This document shows, piece by piece, positions 8,514 through 17,737 of a stretch of 64,000 bases of DNA. The notes beneath the pieces were generated by a model. The model saw only the letters and a program-made list of their open reading frames with translations. It ran no database searches and was not told where the DNA came from. Position numbers and translations under genes: made by a program. This DNA is from Clavibacter sp. A6099 (GTDB lineage: Bacteria > Actinomycetota > Actinomycetes > Actinomycetales > Microbacteriaceae), in assembly GCF_021919125.1 (NCBI RefSeq), contig NZ_CP083439.1, positions 1,364,001 to 1,428,000 on the forward strand, given 5' to 3'. Positions within the stretch are counted from its first letter, which is position 1, and each line of letters starts with the position of its first letter.

Positions 8514-11500
8514 CTAGCGGTGCGCGAACCGCAGGGTCGCGATCTCGAACGGCCGCAGGGTCAGCTCGACCCCGTCGCCGGACTGCTCGAGGACGGCACC
8601 CTCGAGGGGCCGCTCCAGCAGGTCGGTGCGCACGGCGTCTCCGAGGCAGGCAGCCGGATCCGCCCGCACGACCGCGCTCTCACGGCCGCCGCGCGCCTCG
8701 TAGAGCCGCACGACGACGTCGCCCGAGCGGTCCTCGGCGAGCTTGACGGCCTCGATCACGACGGCCGCGTTCGACGAGGCGACGAGCGGGTCGACGCCGT
8801 GGTCGCCCGCGACCTCGCGCACCGGCAGGTTGAGCCGGTAGCCCGCGTCGGCGGCGTCGAGCACATCCGGCGCGACCCGGACCGCGGAGCGCAGCACGTG
8901 GCGGCCCTGATCGGCGTGCGGGTCGGGGAAGACGGGCGCCCGGAGCAGCGACTGGCGCACGAGGGTCGCGCTCCCGCCGTCGGGGCGGGGGATCCGCGTC
9001 ACGTCGTGCCCGTACGTCGCGTCGTTCGCGACCCCGACCCCGAAGCCCGGCTCGCCCACGTGGACCCAGCGGTGCGCGACCGTCTCGAAGCGCGCGGTCT
9101 CCCAGGACGTGTTCGCGTGGGTGACGCGCTGCACGTGCCCGAACTGGACCTCGGACGCGGCGCGGTCGGCGTGCACGTCGAGCGGGAAGGCGAGCTTCAG
9201 GAGCTTCTGCCGCTCGTGCCAGTCGACGTCGGTGGTGACCTGCAGCTCCGGCTCGCCCGCGGGCATCGTCCACGTCTGCGTGACGCGGGAGGCGCCGAAC
9301 GCGCGCTCGACCACGAGGGCCGCGCCGTCGATCCGCACGCCCGCCACCTCGGTGAGGTCGGTGCGGTTGCGGCGGTAGGCGTCGTCGATGTCCCACGCAT
9401 CCCACTGGTTCGGGGTGTCGCGGAACAGCTGGAGGAGGCCGAGGCGCTGGCCGGGGGCGACGAGGTCGCGGCCGGACGCGGCGTCGACGAGCGAGGAGAC
9501 CGTGCCGTCCGCCGCGAAGCGGGCGCGCACGAGCCCGTTGTCGAGGAGCCAGCCGTCGCCGTCCGCGACGGGTGCGGGGGAGGCGGCTGCGGGATCCACG
9601 AGCGCGGCCGAAAGCGCACCGACGCCGTCCGCGTCCACGGGCGCCGCGTTGAACGCGATGCGCCGGTCGCCGGATCCCGCGAGCGCCGTCTGCGCCTCGG
9701 CCACGAGCTCCCGGAGCCGGCCCTGGACGCGGGCGTGCTCGCGCTCGGCCTCCTGGTGCACCCACGCGATGGACGTGCCCGGCAGGATGTCGTGGAACTG
9801 CAGCAGCAGTACCGTGCGCCAGAGGGCGTCGAGCTCGTCGTGCGGGTAGTCGACGAGGCCGTGCACCGCGGCGGTCGCGAGCCACAGCTCGGCCTCCCGC
9901 AGGAGGTGCTCGCTGCGCCGGTTGCCCTGCTTCGTGCGCGCCTGCGAGGTGTACGTCCCGCGGTGGAACTCGAGGTACATCTCGCCGGACCACACGTGCG
10001 GGTCCCGGATCTCGGCCTTCGCGGCGTCGAAGAACGCGAGCGGCGTGCCGAGGGTCACCCGCGGCGACCCCTCGAGGTCGCGCGTGCGGTGCGCCGCCGC
10101 CGTCATCTCGCGGGTCGGCCCGCCGCCGCCGTCGCCCCAGCCGAACGGGACGATGGACGCGTTGCTCACGGCCTTCTCGGCGTGCTGCCGCTCGGCGCGC
10201 GCGAGGTCCTCCCCGGAGAGGTCGGAGTTGTAGGAGTCCACCGGCGGGAAGTGCGTGAAGACGCGGCTGCCGTCGATGCCCTCCCAGAGGAAGGTGTGGT
10301 GCGGCATCGTGTTGGTCTCGTTCCACGACTGCTTCTGCGTGAAGAAGTACTCGGCGCCCGCGCCGCGCACGATCTGCGGCAGCGCGCCCGTGTAGCCGAA
10401 CGAGTCGGGCAGCCACACCTCGCGGGCGTCGATCCCGAACTCCTCGAGGAAGAACCGCTTGCCCTGCACGAGCTGGCGGACGAGCGCCTCGCCGCCCGGC
10501 ATGTTCGTGTCCGACTCGACCCACATGCCGCCGACGGGCACGAAGCGGCCCTCGGCGACGCGCCGGCGGAGCCGCTCGAACAGCTCGGGATGGTCCTCCT
10601 TCAGCCAGGCGTACTGCTGGGCGCTGGAGGCGGCGAACACGAAGTCGGGATCCTCGTCCATGAGCGCGAGCACGTTCGAGAAGGTGCGGGCGACCTTGCG
10701 GCGGGTCTCGCGCACGGGCCAGAGCCAGGCGGAGTCGATGTGCGCGTGTCCGACCGCGGTGACCCGGTGCGCGCTCGCGTGGGCGGGCGCGGCGAGCACG
10801 GCCTCGAGCGCCCTCCGGCCGGCGGGGGCGGTGCCCGCGACGTCGTCGGGGTCCACCGCGTCGCACATGCGCTCGAGGGCCGCGAGGATCTCCGCGCGCC
10901 GCGACGACGCCGGGTCCAGCTGGCCCATGAGCCCGCGCAGCGTCCACACGTCGCGATCGAGCTCCCAGACGGCCTCGTCGCGCCACGCGAGGTCCATCGT
11001 GCGCAGCCGGTAGATGGGCTCGTCGCCCGCGGTGGCGAGGTCGCCGAGCGGCGTCTCGCCGTGGAAGGAGTCGCCGCCGATGTCGGGGTTCGATGCCGCC
11101 TCGATCCAGATGTCGATGCGCGTCCCCGGCGCGGTGCCGGCACCGATCGCGGCGAGCGGCACGTAGCCGTTGTACGGCTCGATGGCCTTCACGACGCTGC
11201 CGTCCGGCCGGTAGACGAGGCCCTCGGCCTGGAAGCCCGGCTGCCGGTCGCTGAAGCCGAGGTCGACGAGCACCTCGAGCGCGGTGCCGCCCGCATCCCC
11301 GTCGTCCGGCACGGTGCCGGTGATGTGGAACCACGTCGTGCCCCACGCCCTGCTCCACGGCGTGCCGACGGCGAACGGCCGGTAGTCCTGCCGCACCGCC
11401 TCGGCGAACGGTACGGGCTCGCCCGGAGCGTCCCACGCCTCGATCGCGAGCGGCATCCGTCGGCGGTGGACGTTCGGCACGAGGCGGTCGCGGACGAACC

Positions 11501-11540
11501 GCTCGATGCGGGCCTCGGCGAGCGCGGTGGTGGGGGGCAT
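8514..11540 (-). CDS. GH38 alpha-mannosidase
   Basis: Glycoside hydrolase family 38 alpha-mannosidase, 1008 aa, a usual length for the bacterial cytoplasmic enzymes. It removes terminal alpha-linked mannose. Zinc/active-site motifs are visible: HAHIDSAW near residue 262, and LPDSFGYTGALPQI with D379 as the expected catalytic nucleophile. The C-terminal part is the all-beta GH38C region. No signal peptide, so it acts on imported mannosides. GGAG stands about seven bases before the ATG. It is the last gene of the sugar-ABC unit, 129 bases after the second permease, and probably degrades the oligosaccharide brought in by that transporter. Confidence 0.92.
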   Translation of the reverse strand: MPPTTALAEARIERFVRDRLVPNVHRRRMPLAIEAWDAPGEPVPFAEAVRQDYRPFAVGTPWSRAWGTTWFHITGTVPDDGDAGGTALEVLVDLGFSDRQPGFQAEGLVYRPDGSVVKAIEPYNGYVPLAAIGAGTAPGTRIDIWIEAASNPDIGGDSFHGETPLGDLATAGDEPIYRLRTMDLAWRDEAVWELDRDVWTLRGLMGQLDPASSRRAEILAALERMCDAVDPDDVAGTAPAGRRALEAVLAAPAHASAHRVTAVGHAHIDSAWLWPVRETRRKVARTFSNVLALMDEDPDFVFAASSAQQYAWLKEDHPELFERLRRRVAEGRFVPVGGMWVESDTNMPGGEALVRQLVQGKRFFLEEFGIDAREVWLPDSFGYTGALPQIVRGAGAEYFFTQKQSWNETNTMPHHTFLWEGIDGSRVFTHFPPVDSYNSDLSGEDLARAERQHAEKAVSNASIVPFGWGDGGGGPTREMTAAAHRTRDLEGSPRVTLGTPLAFFDAAKAEIRDPHVWSGEMYLEFHRGTYTSQARTKQGNRRSEHLLREAELWLATAAVHGLVDYPHDELDALWRTVLLLQFHDILPGTSIAWVHQEAEREHARVQGRLRELVAEAQTALAGSGDRRIAFNAAPVDADGVGALSAALVDPAAASPAPVADGDGWLLDNGLVRARFAADGTVSSLVDAASGRDLVAPGQRLGLLQLFRDTPNQWDAWDIDDAYRRNRTDLTEVAGVRIDGAALVVERAFGASRVTQTWTMPAGEPELQVTTDVDWHERQKLLKLAFPLDVHADRAASEVQFGHVQRVTHANTSWETARFETVAHRWVHVGEPGFGVGVANDATYGHDVTRIPRPDGGSATLVRQSLLRAPVFPDPHADQGRHVLRSAVRVAPDVLDAADAGYRLNLPVREVAGDHGVDPLVASSNAAVVIEAVKLAEDRSGDVVVRLYEARGGRESAVVRADPAACLGDAVRTDLLERPLEGAVLEQSGDGVELTLRPFEIATLRFAHR

Positions 11541-11669
11541 GGTCGTCTCCAGTCGATGGCGCGGCGGACCGCGGGCGGGTGTCTCCAGCGTGCGCCGCTC
11601 GGGCGTGGGCGTCCGCGCGGCGGGTGGTGCGGTGGTGGTGGTGGTGGTGCGGATGGATGCGCGGGCCGG
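11541..11669. other. spacer with GGT-rich tract between permease and mannosidase
   Basis: A 129-base spacer containing a low-complexity (GGT/GGTGGT)n run at about 11624-11650. No TANNNT box at a leaderless distance was seen; transcription probably continues from the permease genes. Confidence 0.4.
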
Positions 11670-12578
11670 TCAGCCCTTCACCGCGCCGGCGAGCGCGTTG
11701 GATCCGCCGAGCGTGCGCGAGACGAGCACGTACAGCGCGATGACGGGCACCGAGTAGACGAGAGAGAACGCCGCGAGCTGGCCGTACGCGACGGATCCGT
11801 ACTGCCCGAAGAAGTTGAAGATGCTCACGGCGGCGGGCTGCTTGTCGGGGCTCAGCAGCAGGATGAATGGCACGAAGAAGTTCCCCCAGGCCTGGATGAA
11901 CACGAAGATGAACACCACCGCGATCCCCGGCCGCATGAGCGGCACGACGATGTGCGTGAGAGTGCGCATCATCGACGCGCCGTCTGTCCAGGCGGCCTCC
12001 TCGAGGGAGATCGGCACCGAGTCCATGAAGTTCTTCGCCATCCAGATCGCCATCGGCAGGCTCGTGGCGGCGAGGAAGAAGACCGTGCCGCCGATCGAGT
12101 CGATGAGGTCGAGCGTGACGAAGAGGCTGTAGACGGGCACCATCATCGCGGTGATGGGCAGGCACGTGCCGAAGAGGATCCCGTAGAGGAACGGCTTGTT
12201 GATCCGCATCCGGTAGCGCGACAGGGGATACGCGGCGAGGATGGCGACCACCACCGTCACGATCGCGCAGCCGCCCGAGAGCACGAGGCTGTTCATCAGC
12301 GGGATGAAGGAGATCTCGGGCGTGAGCACGGCCCGGAAGTTCTCCAGGGTGAACTCGCTCGGCACCTTAGCCGACAGCGTCGCGGAAGGATCGAAGGCCG
12401 CGAGCAGGAGCCACACGAGCGGCACGGCGAAGCACAGAGCGACGAGCACCAGCACGCCGTTCGCGACAGCCCGCATCACGCGTCCGCTCGGCGAGGTCAT
12501 GCGGGAGCCCGGCGGTCGGGCCGCCCGCCTCGCTCGCGCCGGCCGGGTGGTCGTCGGCGTCATCGTTGTCACGGCCAT
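11670..12578 (-). CDS. carbohydrate ABC transporter permease (MalG type)
   Basis: Second permease of a CUT1 sugar importer, 302 aa, with six predicted membrane helices. The cytoplasmic EAA loop is visible as LEEAAWTDGASMMRTL followed by VVPLMRPG. The N-terminus (residues 1-35) is Thr/Arg-rich and cytoplasmic. I start it at the ATG giving MAVTTMTP, three bases after the stop of the first permease; the frame is open further upstream only as an overlapping shadow. The unit lacks an ATPase gene, so it probably uses a shared MsiK-like ATPase encoded elsewhere, the common arrangement for actinobacterial CUT1 systems. Confidence 0.9.
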   Translation of the reverse strand: MAVTTMTPTTTRPARARRAARPPGSRMTSPSGRVMRAVANGVLVLVALCFAVPLVWLLLAAFDPSATLSAKVPSEFTLENFRAVLTPEISFIPLMNSLVLSGGCAIVTVVVAILAAYPLSRYRMRINKPFLYGILFGTCLPITAMMVPVYSLFVTLDLIDSIGGTVFFLAATSLPMAIWMAKNFMDSVPISLEEAAWTDGASMMRTLTHIVVPLMRPGIAVVFIFVFIQAWGNFFVPFILLLSPDKQPAAVSIFNFFGQYGSVAYGQLAAFSLVYSVPVIALYVLVSRTLGGSNALAGAVKG

Positions 12579-12580
12579 GG

Positions 12581-13585
12581 TCAGTCCACCTCCGGGCGGA
12601 GCGCCCTGATGTAGATCACCGAGAACACCGCTCCCACGAGGAGCATGATCGTGGCGATCGCGGTGCCGAAGCCCAGCTGGGAGAACTGGAACGCCTCCTG
12701 GTAGGCGAGGATCGGCAGGGTCGAGCTGGAGGTGCCGGGGCCGCCGCCCGTCATCACGAAGATGAGGGTGAAGACCGACAGCGTCTGCAGCGTGGTGAGC
12801 ATCAGGTTGGTCGAGATGCTGCGACGGATCACCGGCAGCGTGATGAAGACGAGCCGCTGCCAGCCGGTCGCGCCGTCCACCTCCGCGGACTCCGTGATCT
12901 CCGGCGGCACCTCCTGCACGGCCGCCGCGTAGACGAGCATCGAGAAGGCGGATCCGCGCCACACGTTCGCGAGGATCACCGAGAGCAGCGGCAGGCCGTA
13001 CAGCCAGTTCGCGCCCTGGATCCCGAACCAGCCGAGGATCGTGTTGAGCGTGCCCGAGTCGTTGAAGAACGCGTACGCGGCGAACGCGGCCACGATCTCC
13101 GGCAGCACCCACGCCGCGATCACGAAGGTGCCGACGATCGAGCGCACGACCCGGTTGCCCTGCCGCATGAGGAGCGCGAGCCCGAGCCCCACGACGTTCT
13201 GCCCGACGACCGCCGAGAAGAAGACGAACGCGAGCGTGAGGAGCACCGACTTCGGGAAGTCGGGATCCGCGAAGAGCGCCGTGTAGTTGTCGAAGCCGAT
13301 GAACTGCGCGCCTCCGGCCGCGTACCCGGTGAGGGACGCGTCGGTGAAGGAGCCGTAGAGGCTCGAGATCACGGGGCCGAGGAGGAACAGGGCCAGCAGG
13401 ACCATGGAGGGGATCAGCGGGATGGTGCGCACGCCTGTGCGGAGCGCGCGGGCGCGGGCCCGGCCCGGGCGGACCGGGGGAGGCCCGCCCGCGCCCGGAG
13501 CGCCGCCGGGTCCCGCCGCGTCCCGCCGGTCGGCGCTCCGCGCATCGGCGTCGCGGCCGACCGGGACGGGGGCGATGGTGGCCAC
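12581..13585 (-). CDS. carbohydrate ABC transporter permease (MalF type)
   Basis: First permease of the CUT1 importer, 334 aa. After an Arg/Pro/Gly-rich N-terminal tail of about 50 residues come six membrane helices and the EAA loop ITESAEVDGATGWQRL with FITLPVIRR. I choose the GTG at 13585, two bases after the binding-protein stop, preceded by GAAGGG inside the end of that gene. Together with the binding protein and the MalG-type permease it forms a tightly packed operon, which argues for equimolar expression of the two permeases. Confidence 0.88.
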   Translation of the reverse strand: MATIAPVPVGRDADARSADRRDAAGPGGAPGAGGPPPVRPGRARARALRTGVRTIPLIPSMVLLALFLLGPVISSLYGSFTDASLTGYAAGGAQFIGFDNYTALFADPDFPKSVLLTLAFVFFSAVVGQNVVGLGLALLMRQGNRVVRSIVGTFVIAAWVLPEIVAAFAAYAFFNDSGTLNTILGWFGIQGANWLYGLPLLSVILANVWRGSAFSMLVYAAAVQEVPPEITESAEVDGATGWQRLVFITLPVIRRSISTNLMLTTLQTLSVFTLIFVMTGGGPGTSSSTLPILAYQEAFQFSQLGFGTAIATIMLLVGAVFSVIYIRALRPEVD

Positions 13586-13587
13586 CG

Positions 13588-14979
13588 TCAGCCCTTCGCC
13601 TTCTGCGTCCCGTCCTCGCCGACGATGCCGACGAGGGCCTGGTCGTACGCGGCCGCGGCCTCCTCCGGGGACTGCTGTCCGGTCATCACCGACTCCATCG
13701 CCACGGTGATCGCGTTGGAGATGCGGCTGTAGTCGGTGGTCGCGGGGCGGAAGTGGGTCTTGTCGACGATCGAGGAGAAGAACTCGAACGTCGGGTTGGA
13801 CGCCACGTACTCCGGGTCCTCGGCCACGTCGCTGCGGACCGCGATCTGGCTCGCCGCGATGTCGTACGACTGCGACCCGTCCTTGTCGAGCGCGTCGGCG
13901 ATGAACTCGAACGCCTTGTCGGGGGCCTTCGTCTTGGCGCCGACCGCGAGGGTCCACCCGCCGGACATGCTGACCGCGCCGGGCGCCTGGCCGTCCTGCG
14001 TGGGCATGGGCGCCTGGCCCATCACGTCGCTCCACTCCGGCCACGGGTTCGTGCCCGTGTCGAGCCAGGTGCCGCTGAGCCAGGACCCGTCGAGGTCGAT
14101 GGCGAGCTTGCCCTGGGGGATCCACTGGCCGGCGACGATGGTGCCGATGTTGGTGTCGAGCGCCTCCTCGGGCTTCGGGCCGATGCCGCCCTGGTAGACG
14201 TCGCGGATGAAGCCGAGCGAGTCCTCGAACCCCTGCGAGCCCGTGATCCACTTGCTCGTCGAGTCGTCGTAGAGGGTGCCGGTGGGGGTGCCGTAGTGCA
14301 GCATCTCGAAGCCCTGCATGGTCGCGCCTTCGCCCTGGGGCTTGCCCGAGTAGACGTTGAGGGGGATCACGTCCGGCAGCTCCTGCTTGATGGTCTTCGC
14401 CGCGTCGAGGACGTCGTCCCAGGTCTTCGGCTCCCACGGGACGGGGAGGCCGGCCTTCTGGAAGAGGTCCTTGTTGTACCAGAGGGCGCGCGTGTCGGTG
14501 CCCATCGGGATCCCGTACACCTTGCCGTCCTCGCCGACGCCCGCCTGCTTGGCGGAGTCGAAGAACTTCGACCAGTCGTCCCACTTCGCGACCTGGTCGT
14601 CGAGGGGGAGGAGGTAGCCGGCGGCCGCGTCGGACTTCACCTTGAAGGTGTCCTCGTACATGACGTCCGGGGCGGTCGAGGCCGAGCGGTTCATGAGCGC
14701 GAGCTTCGTGAAGTAGTCGTCGTTCTGCGCCGCGATGGGGACGAACTCGACCTTCATGCCGGGATTGGCGGCCTCGAAGGTCTTCGCGGTCTCCTTCATG
14801 TGGGCGTCCATCTGGGTGAAGGTGCCGAACTTCTGGTACGCGACCTTGATGGTCTTCCCGTCGTCCCCGCCGCCCGCGCCGCCCGAGCAGCCGGTGGCGA
14901 GGAGGAGTGCGGCGACGGACGCCGCCGTGATCTGGAGGATGTGGGCCCGCGTCCTCGGGCGAGGCGTTCGATTCGTCAT
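13588..14979 (-). CDS. sugar ABC transporter substrate-binding lipoprotein
   Basis: Extracellular solute-binding protein family 1, 463 aa. The N-terminus has a twin-basic n-region, a hydrophobic core and the lipobox LLLATGC, so it should be lipid-anchored on the outer face of the membrane. The binding domain starts around KTIKVAYQKFGTF. AAGGGAG lies six bases before the ATG at 14979; the open frame upstream of this lacks support. It is the first gene of the transport operon and lies just behind the candidate ROK operator. The neighbouring GH38 gene suggests mannose-containing oligosaccharides as ligand; this is inference. Confidence 0.9.
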   Translation of the reverse strand: MTNRTPRPRTRAHILQITAASVAALLLATGCSGGAGGGDDGKTIKVAYQKFGTFTQMDAHMKETAKTFEAANPGMKVEFVPIAAQNDDYFTKLALMNRSASTAPDVMYEDTFKVKSDAAAGYLLPLDDQVAKWDDWSKFFDSAKQAGVGEDGKVYGIPMGTDTRALWYNKDLFQKAGLPVPWEPKTWDDVLDAAKTIKQELPDVIPLNVYSGKPQGEGATMQGFEMLHYGTPTGTLYDDSTSKWITGSQGFEDSLGFIRDVYQGGIGPKPEEALDTNIGTIVAGQWIPQGKLAIDLDGSWLSGTWLDTGTNPWPEWSDVMGQAPMPTQDGQAPGAVSMSGGWTLAVGAKTKAPDKAFEFIADALDKDGSQSYDIAASQIAVRSDVAEDPEYVASNPTFEFFSSIVDKTHFRPATTDYSRISNAITVAMESVMTGQQSPEEAAAAYDQALVGIVGEDGTQKAKG

Positions 14980-15035
14980 GGTGCTCCCTTGCTCCACTGG
15001 CTCGGACGGTCGGCGTCGTCGCGGACCGTCGAGGG

Positions 15036-15056
15036 TTAGCCAAACGTATGGACTAA
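15036..15056. promoter_or_regulatory. candidate ROK repressor operator before the ABC operon
   Basis: A 21-bp imperfect palindrome begins TTAG (15036-15039) and ends CTAA (15053-15056), with further symmetric C and A/T,G positions inside (12 of 21 positions symmetric). The TTAG...CTAA frame is that of operators bound by XylR-type ROK repressors in Bacillus. It overlaps a nested ATGGA-CTAA-TCCAT repeat at 15047-15060 and lies between the -35-like TTGACA and the start of the binding-protein gene. A ROK gene is encoded immediately upstream. Confidence 0.5.
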
Positions 15057-15060
15057 TCCA

Positions 15061-15066
15061 TGTCAA
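15061..15066 (-). promoter_or_regulatory. -35 box (TTGACA) of the sugar ABC operon
   Basis: A perfect TTGACA on the minus strand. The best -10 candidate at 17-bp spacing is the weak TTGGCT (15038-15043), so the ROK operator would cover the spacer and block RNA polymerase. Confidence 0.45.
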
Positions 15067-15157
15067 GACATCCTGGTGTCGATCCGGTCACGGGGCACGG
15101 CGGGAGGACGGGGCGCGGCGGCAGCACGGGGTGGGCCGCGGGCGGCAGCGCAGGCGG

Positions 15158-16423
15158 CTAGCCGCGGATGAGCATCGCCGACGGGCGCGGCGAGAACGCG
15201 TTGTCCAGAACGAGGCACGCGGCGCCCACGGCCGCGACGTCCTCGCCGACCGCCGACTCGACCACCCGCACGGGGTGCTTGGCGATGAGCGCGGGGGACC
15301 GCCGCACCTCCTCGGGCAGCGTCTCCAGCACGAGGCGCGCGATGGGGTGCCAGAAGGGGCCGCCGCAGACGACCTCGTCGACGTCGAGCAGGTTCACCTG
15401 GATCACGATGGCGCGCGCGAGGTGCCTGGCCGCGGCCTCCACGATCCGGCGGGCGGGCCCGTCCTCCGCGTCCGCGCGGGCCGCGAGCGCGTGGAAGGCC
15501 TCGCCGATCAGCCGCATGTCGACCGCGTCGCCGCTCGCCGCGGACTCCGCGAGCGCGGCGTCGGACACGTCGCCCGTCCCGAGCACGCCGCCCTCGACGG
15601 CCTGGCGCACGAGCGCGTGCGGGGTGATCAGCTCGCCCACGCATCCGACGCGCCCGCACGTGCAGCGCCTGCCGCGCGAGGCGACCATGATGTGGCCTGC
15701 GTCCCCGGCGTTGGAGCTGGCTCCCCGCACGGGCTCGCCGCCGAGCACGAGACCGGTGCCGAATCCGGTCCCGTAGTAGACGAACGCGAGGTGGCGGCGA
15801 TCCCCGGGGCCGAACCACAGCTCGGCGACGGCGGCCGCGGTCACGTCCTTCTCGAGCAGCACGGGCAGGCCGGTCGCGGTGCTGAGCGCCGACCGCAGCG
15901 GCACGTGGCGCCAGCGGGGGAGCATCGGCGGATCCAGCACGAGGCCCGTGCCCACGTCGATGGGGCCCGGCGCCGCGAGCCCCACGCCGAGCACGGCCTG
16001 GCGGTCGACCCCCGCGTCGGCGATGAGCCCGTCGACGAGCCGGGCGACGAGCGCCACCACCTCGTCGGGGCGGGAGGCGGAGGGCGTGGGGCTGCTGGCG
16101 TGCCGGAGCACCGTGCCCTCGAGGTCGAGCAGCACGGAGGTGATGACGGCGGGATCCACGTGCACGCCCACGGCGAAGCGGCCATCGGCCACGAGGTGCA
16201 GGAGCGTGCGGGGCTTGCCCGGCCCGCGGATCACGGTGCCGCCCTCGCGCACGAGCCCCTCGTCGATGAGGCGACGGGTCACGTTGGTCACCGTCTGCGC
16301 GCTGAGGCCCGTGCGCTCGGCGACCTCGGAGCGGCTGGCGCCCTCGGCCGCGCGGCGCACCGCATCGAGCACCACGGTGCGGTTGTAGCCGCCGATGGCG
16401 GGCAGGTTGGTGCCGCGTCGCAT
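15158..16423 (-). CDS. ROK family transcriptional regulator
   Basis: A 421-aa regulator with an N-terminal winged helix (RSEVAERTGLSAQTVTNVTRR, roughly residues 30-50) and a ROK sugar-kinase-like domain. The zinc motif is CTCGRVGCVGE, in which the usual C-x-CG-x2-GC-x-E has one extra residue before Glu. A phosphate-binding glycine motif GVGLAAPGPIDVGTG is present. GAGGAGG lies before the ATG at 16423. It probably senses a sugar (mannose or a derivative) and represses the adjacent ABC-mannosidase genes, which lie downstream in the same orientation after a 178-base regulatory gap. The exact ligand is unknown. Confidence 0.87.
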   Translation of the reverse strand: MRRGTNLPAIGGYNRTVVLDAVRRAAEGASRSEVAERTGLSAQTVTNVTRRLIDEGLVREGGTVIRGPGKPRTLLHLVADGRFAVGVHVDPAVITSVLLDLEGTVLRHASSPTPSASRPDEVVALVARLVDGLIADAGVDRQAVLGVGLAAPGPIDVGTGLVLDPPMLPRWRHVPLRSALSTATGLPVLLEKDVTAAAVAELWFGPGDRRHLAFVYYGTGFGTGLVLGGEPVRGASSNAGDAGHIMVASRGRRCTCGRVGCVGELITPHALVRQAVEGGVLGTGDVSDAALAESAASGDAVDMRLIGEAFHALAARADAEDGPARRIVEAAARHLARAIVIQVNLLDVDEVVCGGPFWHPIARLVLETLPEEVRRSPALIAKHPVRVVESAVGEDVAAVGAACLVLDNAFSPRPSAMLIRG

Positions 16424-16594
16424 GGGCACCTCCTCGCGTGGGCCTCGCCCGCCGGGCGCGGGCCTCCCCGCAGTATCCCGGATGCGCGGACGGCGGCCGC
16501 ACCGCGCTCGGCGCCTGCGCCGGGCATTACCGCTGCCCGGGGGAGACGGCGACACGCCCGGCCGCGCCGGCCGGAGGCGGAGGAGGGTGGATGC

Positions 16595-17737
16595 ATGACC
16601 GATCTGCTCGCGACCGCCCACGAAGCGGCTCGCACCCTCCCCTCGCCCCTCCCCGCCGCGCGTGGACCGCTCAGCGCGGCGCTCATCGCCGACCTCGCCG
16701 CGGGATCCTCCTCCCCGGCCGCGACGGGAACCGACGCCGCCGTCGGCACCGCCGCCGACGCCCGGGCGATCGCCTCCGCGCCGGACCTCGCGGCGCTCGC
16801 CGCGGAGGCGATCGCCGCGACGGACGACGTGGTCCGTGACGACGACGTCCAGCTGGCGCTCTTCTGCCTCTACGAGCTGCACCACGCCGGCCTCGAGGGG
16901 GTGGACGACGACCGCGAGTGGGACCCGCGGCTGATCGCCGTCCGCGGGATCCTCGAGCGCGCCTTCGAGGCCGCCCTGCGCGACCGCGTGCCCGTCCCCG
17001 AGCGCCCCGAGCCCACGTCAGCGGGCGTCGCGGCCGCGCTCTTCGCGCTCACCTCGGCCGACTCCGGCCCGTCCCTCTCGCGGTTCGTCGCGCGGAAGGC
17101 GAGCCTCGAGCAGCTCCGCGAGTTCCTGGTGCAGCGCTCGATCTACACGCTCGGCGAGGCCGACCCGCACTCCTGGGCGATCCCGCGCCTGCGCGGTCGT
17201 GCCAAGGCCGCGCTCGTGGAGATCCAGGCCGACGAGTACGGCGGCGGCCGGCCCGAGCGCGTGCACGCGACGATCTTCGGCGCGACCCTCCGCGGCGTCG
17301 GCCTCGACGAACGCTACGGCGCGTACCTCGACGACGTGCCGGCGATCGCGCTCGCCTCCTCCAACGCGATGTCGCTGTTCGGCCTGCACCGGCGCCTCCG
17401 CGGGGCGATCGTCGGCCACCTCGCCGCGTTCGAGATGACGTCGAGCGTCCCGAGCCGCCTCTACGCGAGCGGGATCCGCCGCCTCGGCTTCGGCGACGAC
17501 GTCGCCTGGTACTACGACGAGCACGTCGAGGCCGACGCCGTGCACGAGCAGATCGCGGCGCACGACCTCGCGGGCGGGCTCGTCGAGTCCGAGCCCGAGC
17601 TCCTCGACGACGTGCTGTTCGGCGCGGCCGCGTGCCTCGAGGTCGAGAGCTGGGTCGGTGCGCACGTGCTGGCCAGCTGGCAGGCCGGCCGGTCGTCGCT
17701 GCGCGAGGGGTCGACGGCCGCCGTGGTCGCCGCGTGA
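16595..17737 (+). CDS. iron-containing redox enzyme family protein (heme-oxygenase-like diiron fold)
   Basis: A 380-aa protein recognised as a member of the iron-containing redox enzyme / HDO (heme-oxygenase-like diiron oxidase) group. Candidate metal-ligand segments are YELHHAGLEG (about residue 93), ALVEIQADEYGGGRPERVH (about 206-224) and YYDEHVEADAVHEQIA (about 306-321); the E...H, E..DE and H..AD..H pattern is that of the fold. The first 60 residues are Ala/Pro-rich. HDO enzymes include N-oxygenases and fatty-acid decarboxylases/desaturases, but the substrate here is unknown. GGAGGAGGG gives a strong ribosome site before ATG 16595. The stop overlaps the start of a CDGSH gene, so both proteins are made together. 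Confidence 0.8.
   Translation: MTDLLATAHEAARTLPSPLPAARGPLSAALIADLAAGSSSPAATGTDAAVGTAADARAIASAPDLAALAAEAIAATDDVVRDDDVQLALFCLYELHHAGLEGVDDDREWDPRLIAVRGILERAFEAALRDRVPVPERPEPTSAGVAAALFALTSADSGPSLSRFVARKASLEQLREFLVQRSIYTLGEADPHSWAIPRLRGRAKAALVEIQADEYGGGRPERVHATIFGATLRGVGLDERYGAYLDDVPAIALASSNAMSLFGLHRRLRGAIVGHLAAFEMTSSVPSRLYASGIRRLGFGDDVAWYYDEHVEADAVHEQIAAHDLAGGLVESEPELLDDVLFGAAACLEVESWVGAHVLASWQAGRSSLREGSTAAVVAA

Noticed and set aside
8520-12614. Very long open frame (1364 codons) on the plus strand opposite the mannosidase and permease
   Set aside because: Its translation is low-complexity Arg/Glu/Val/Ala with no domain; it is the antisense mirror of strongly recognised genes, an effect of very high GC.
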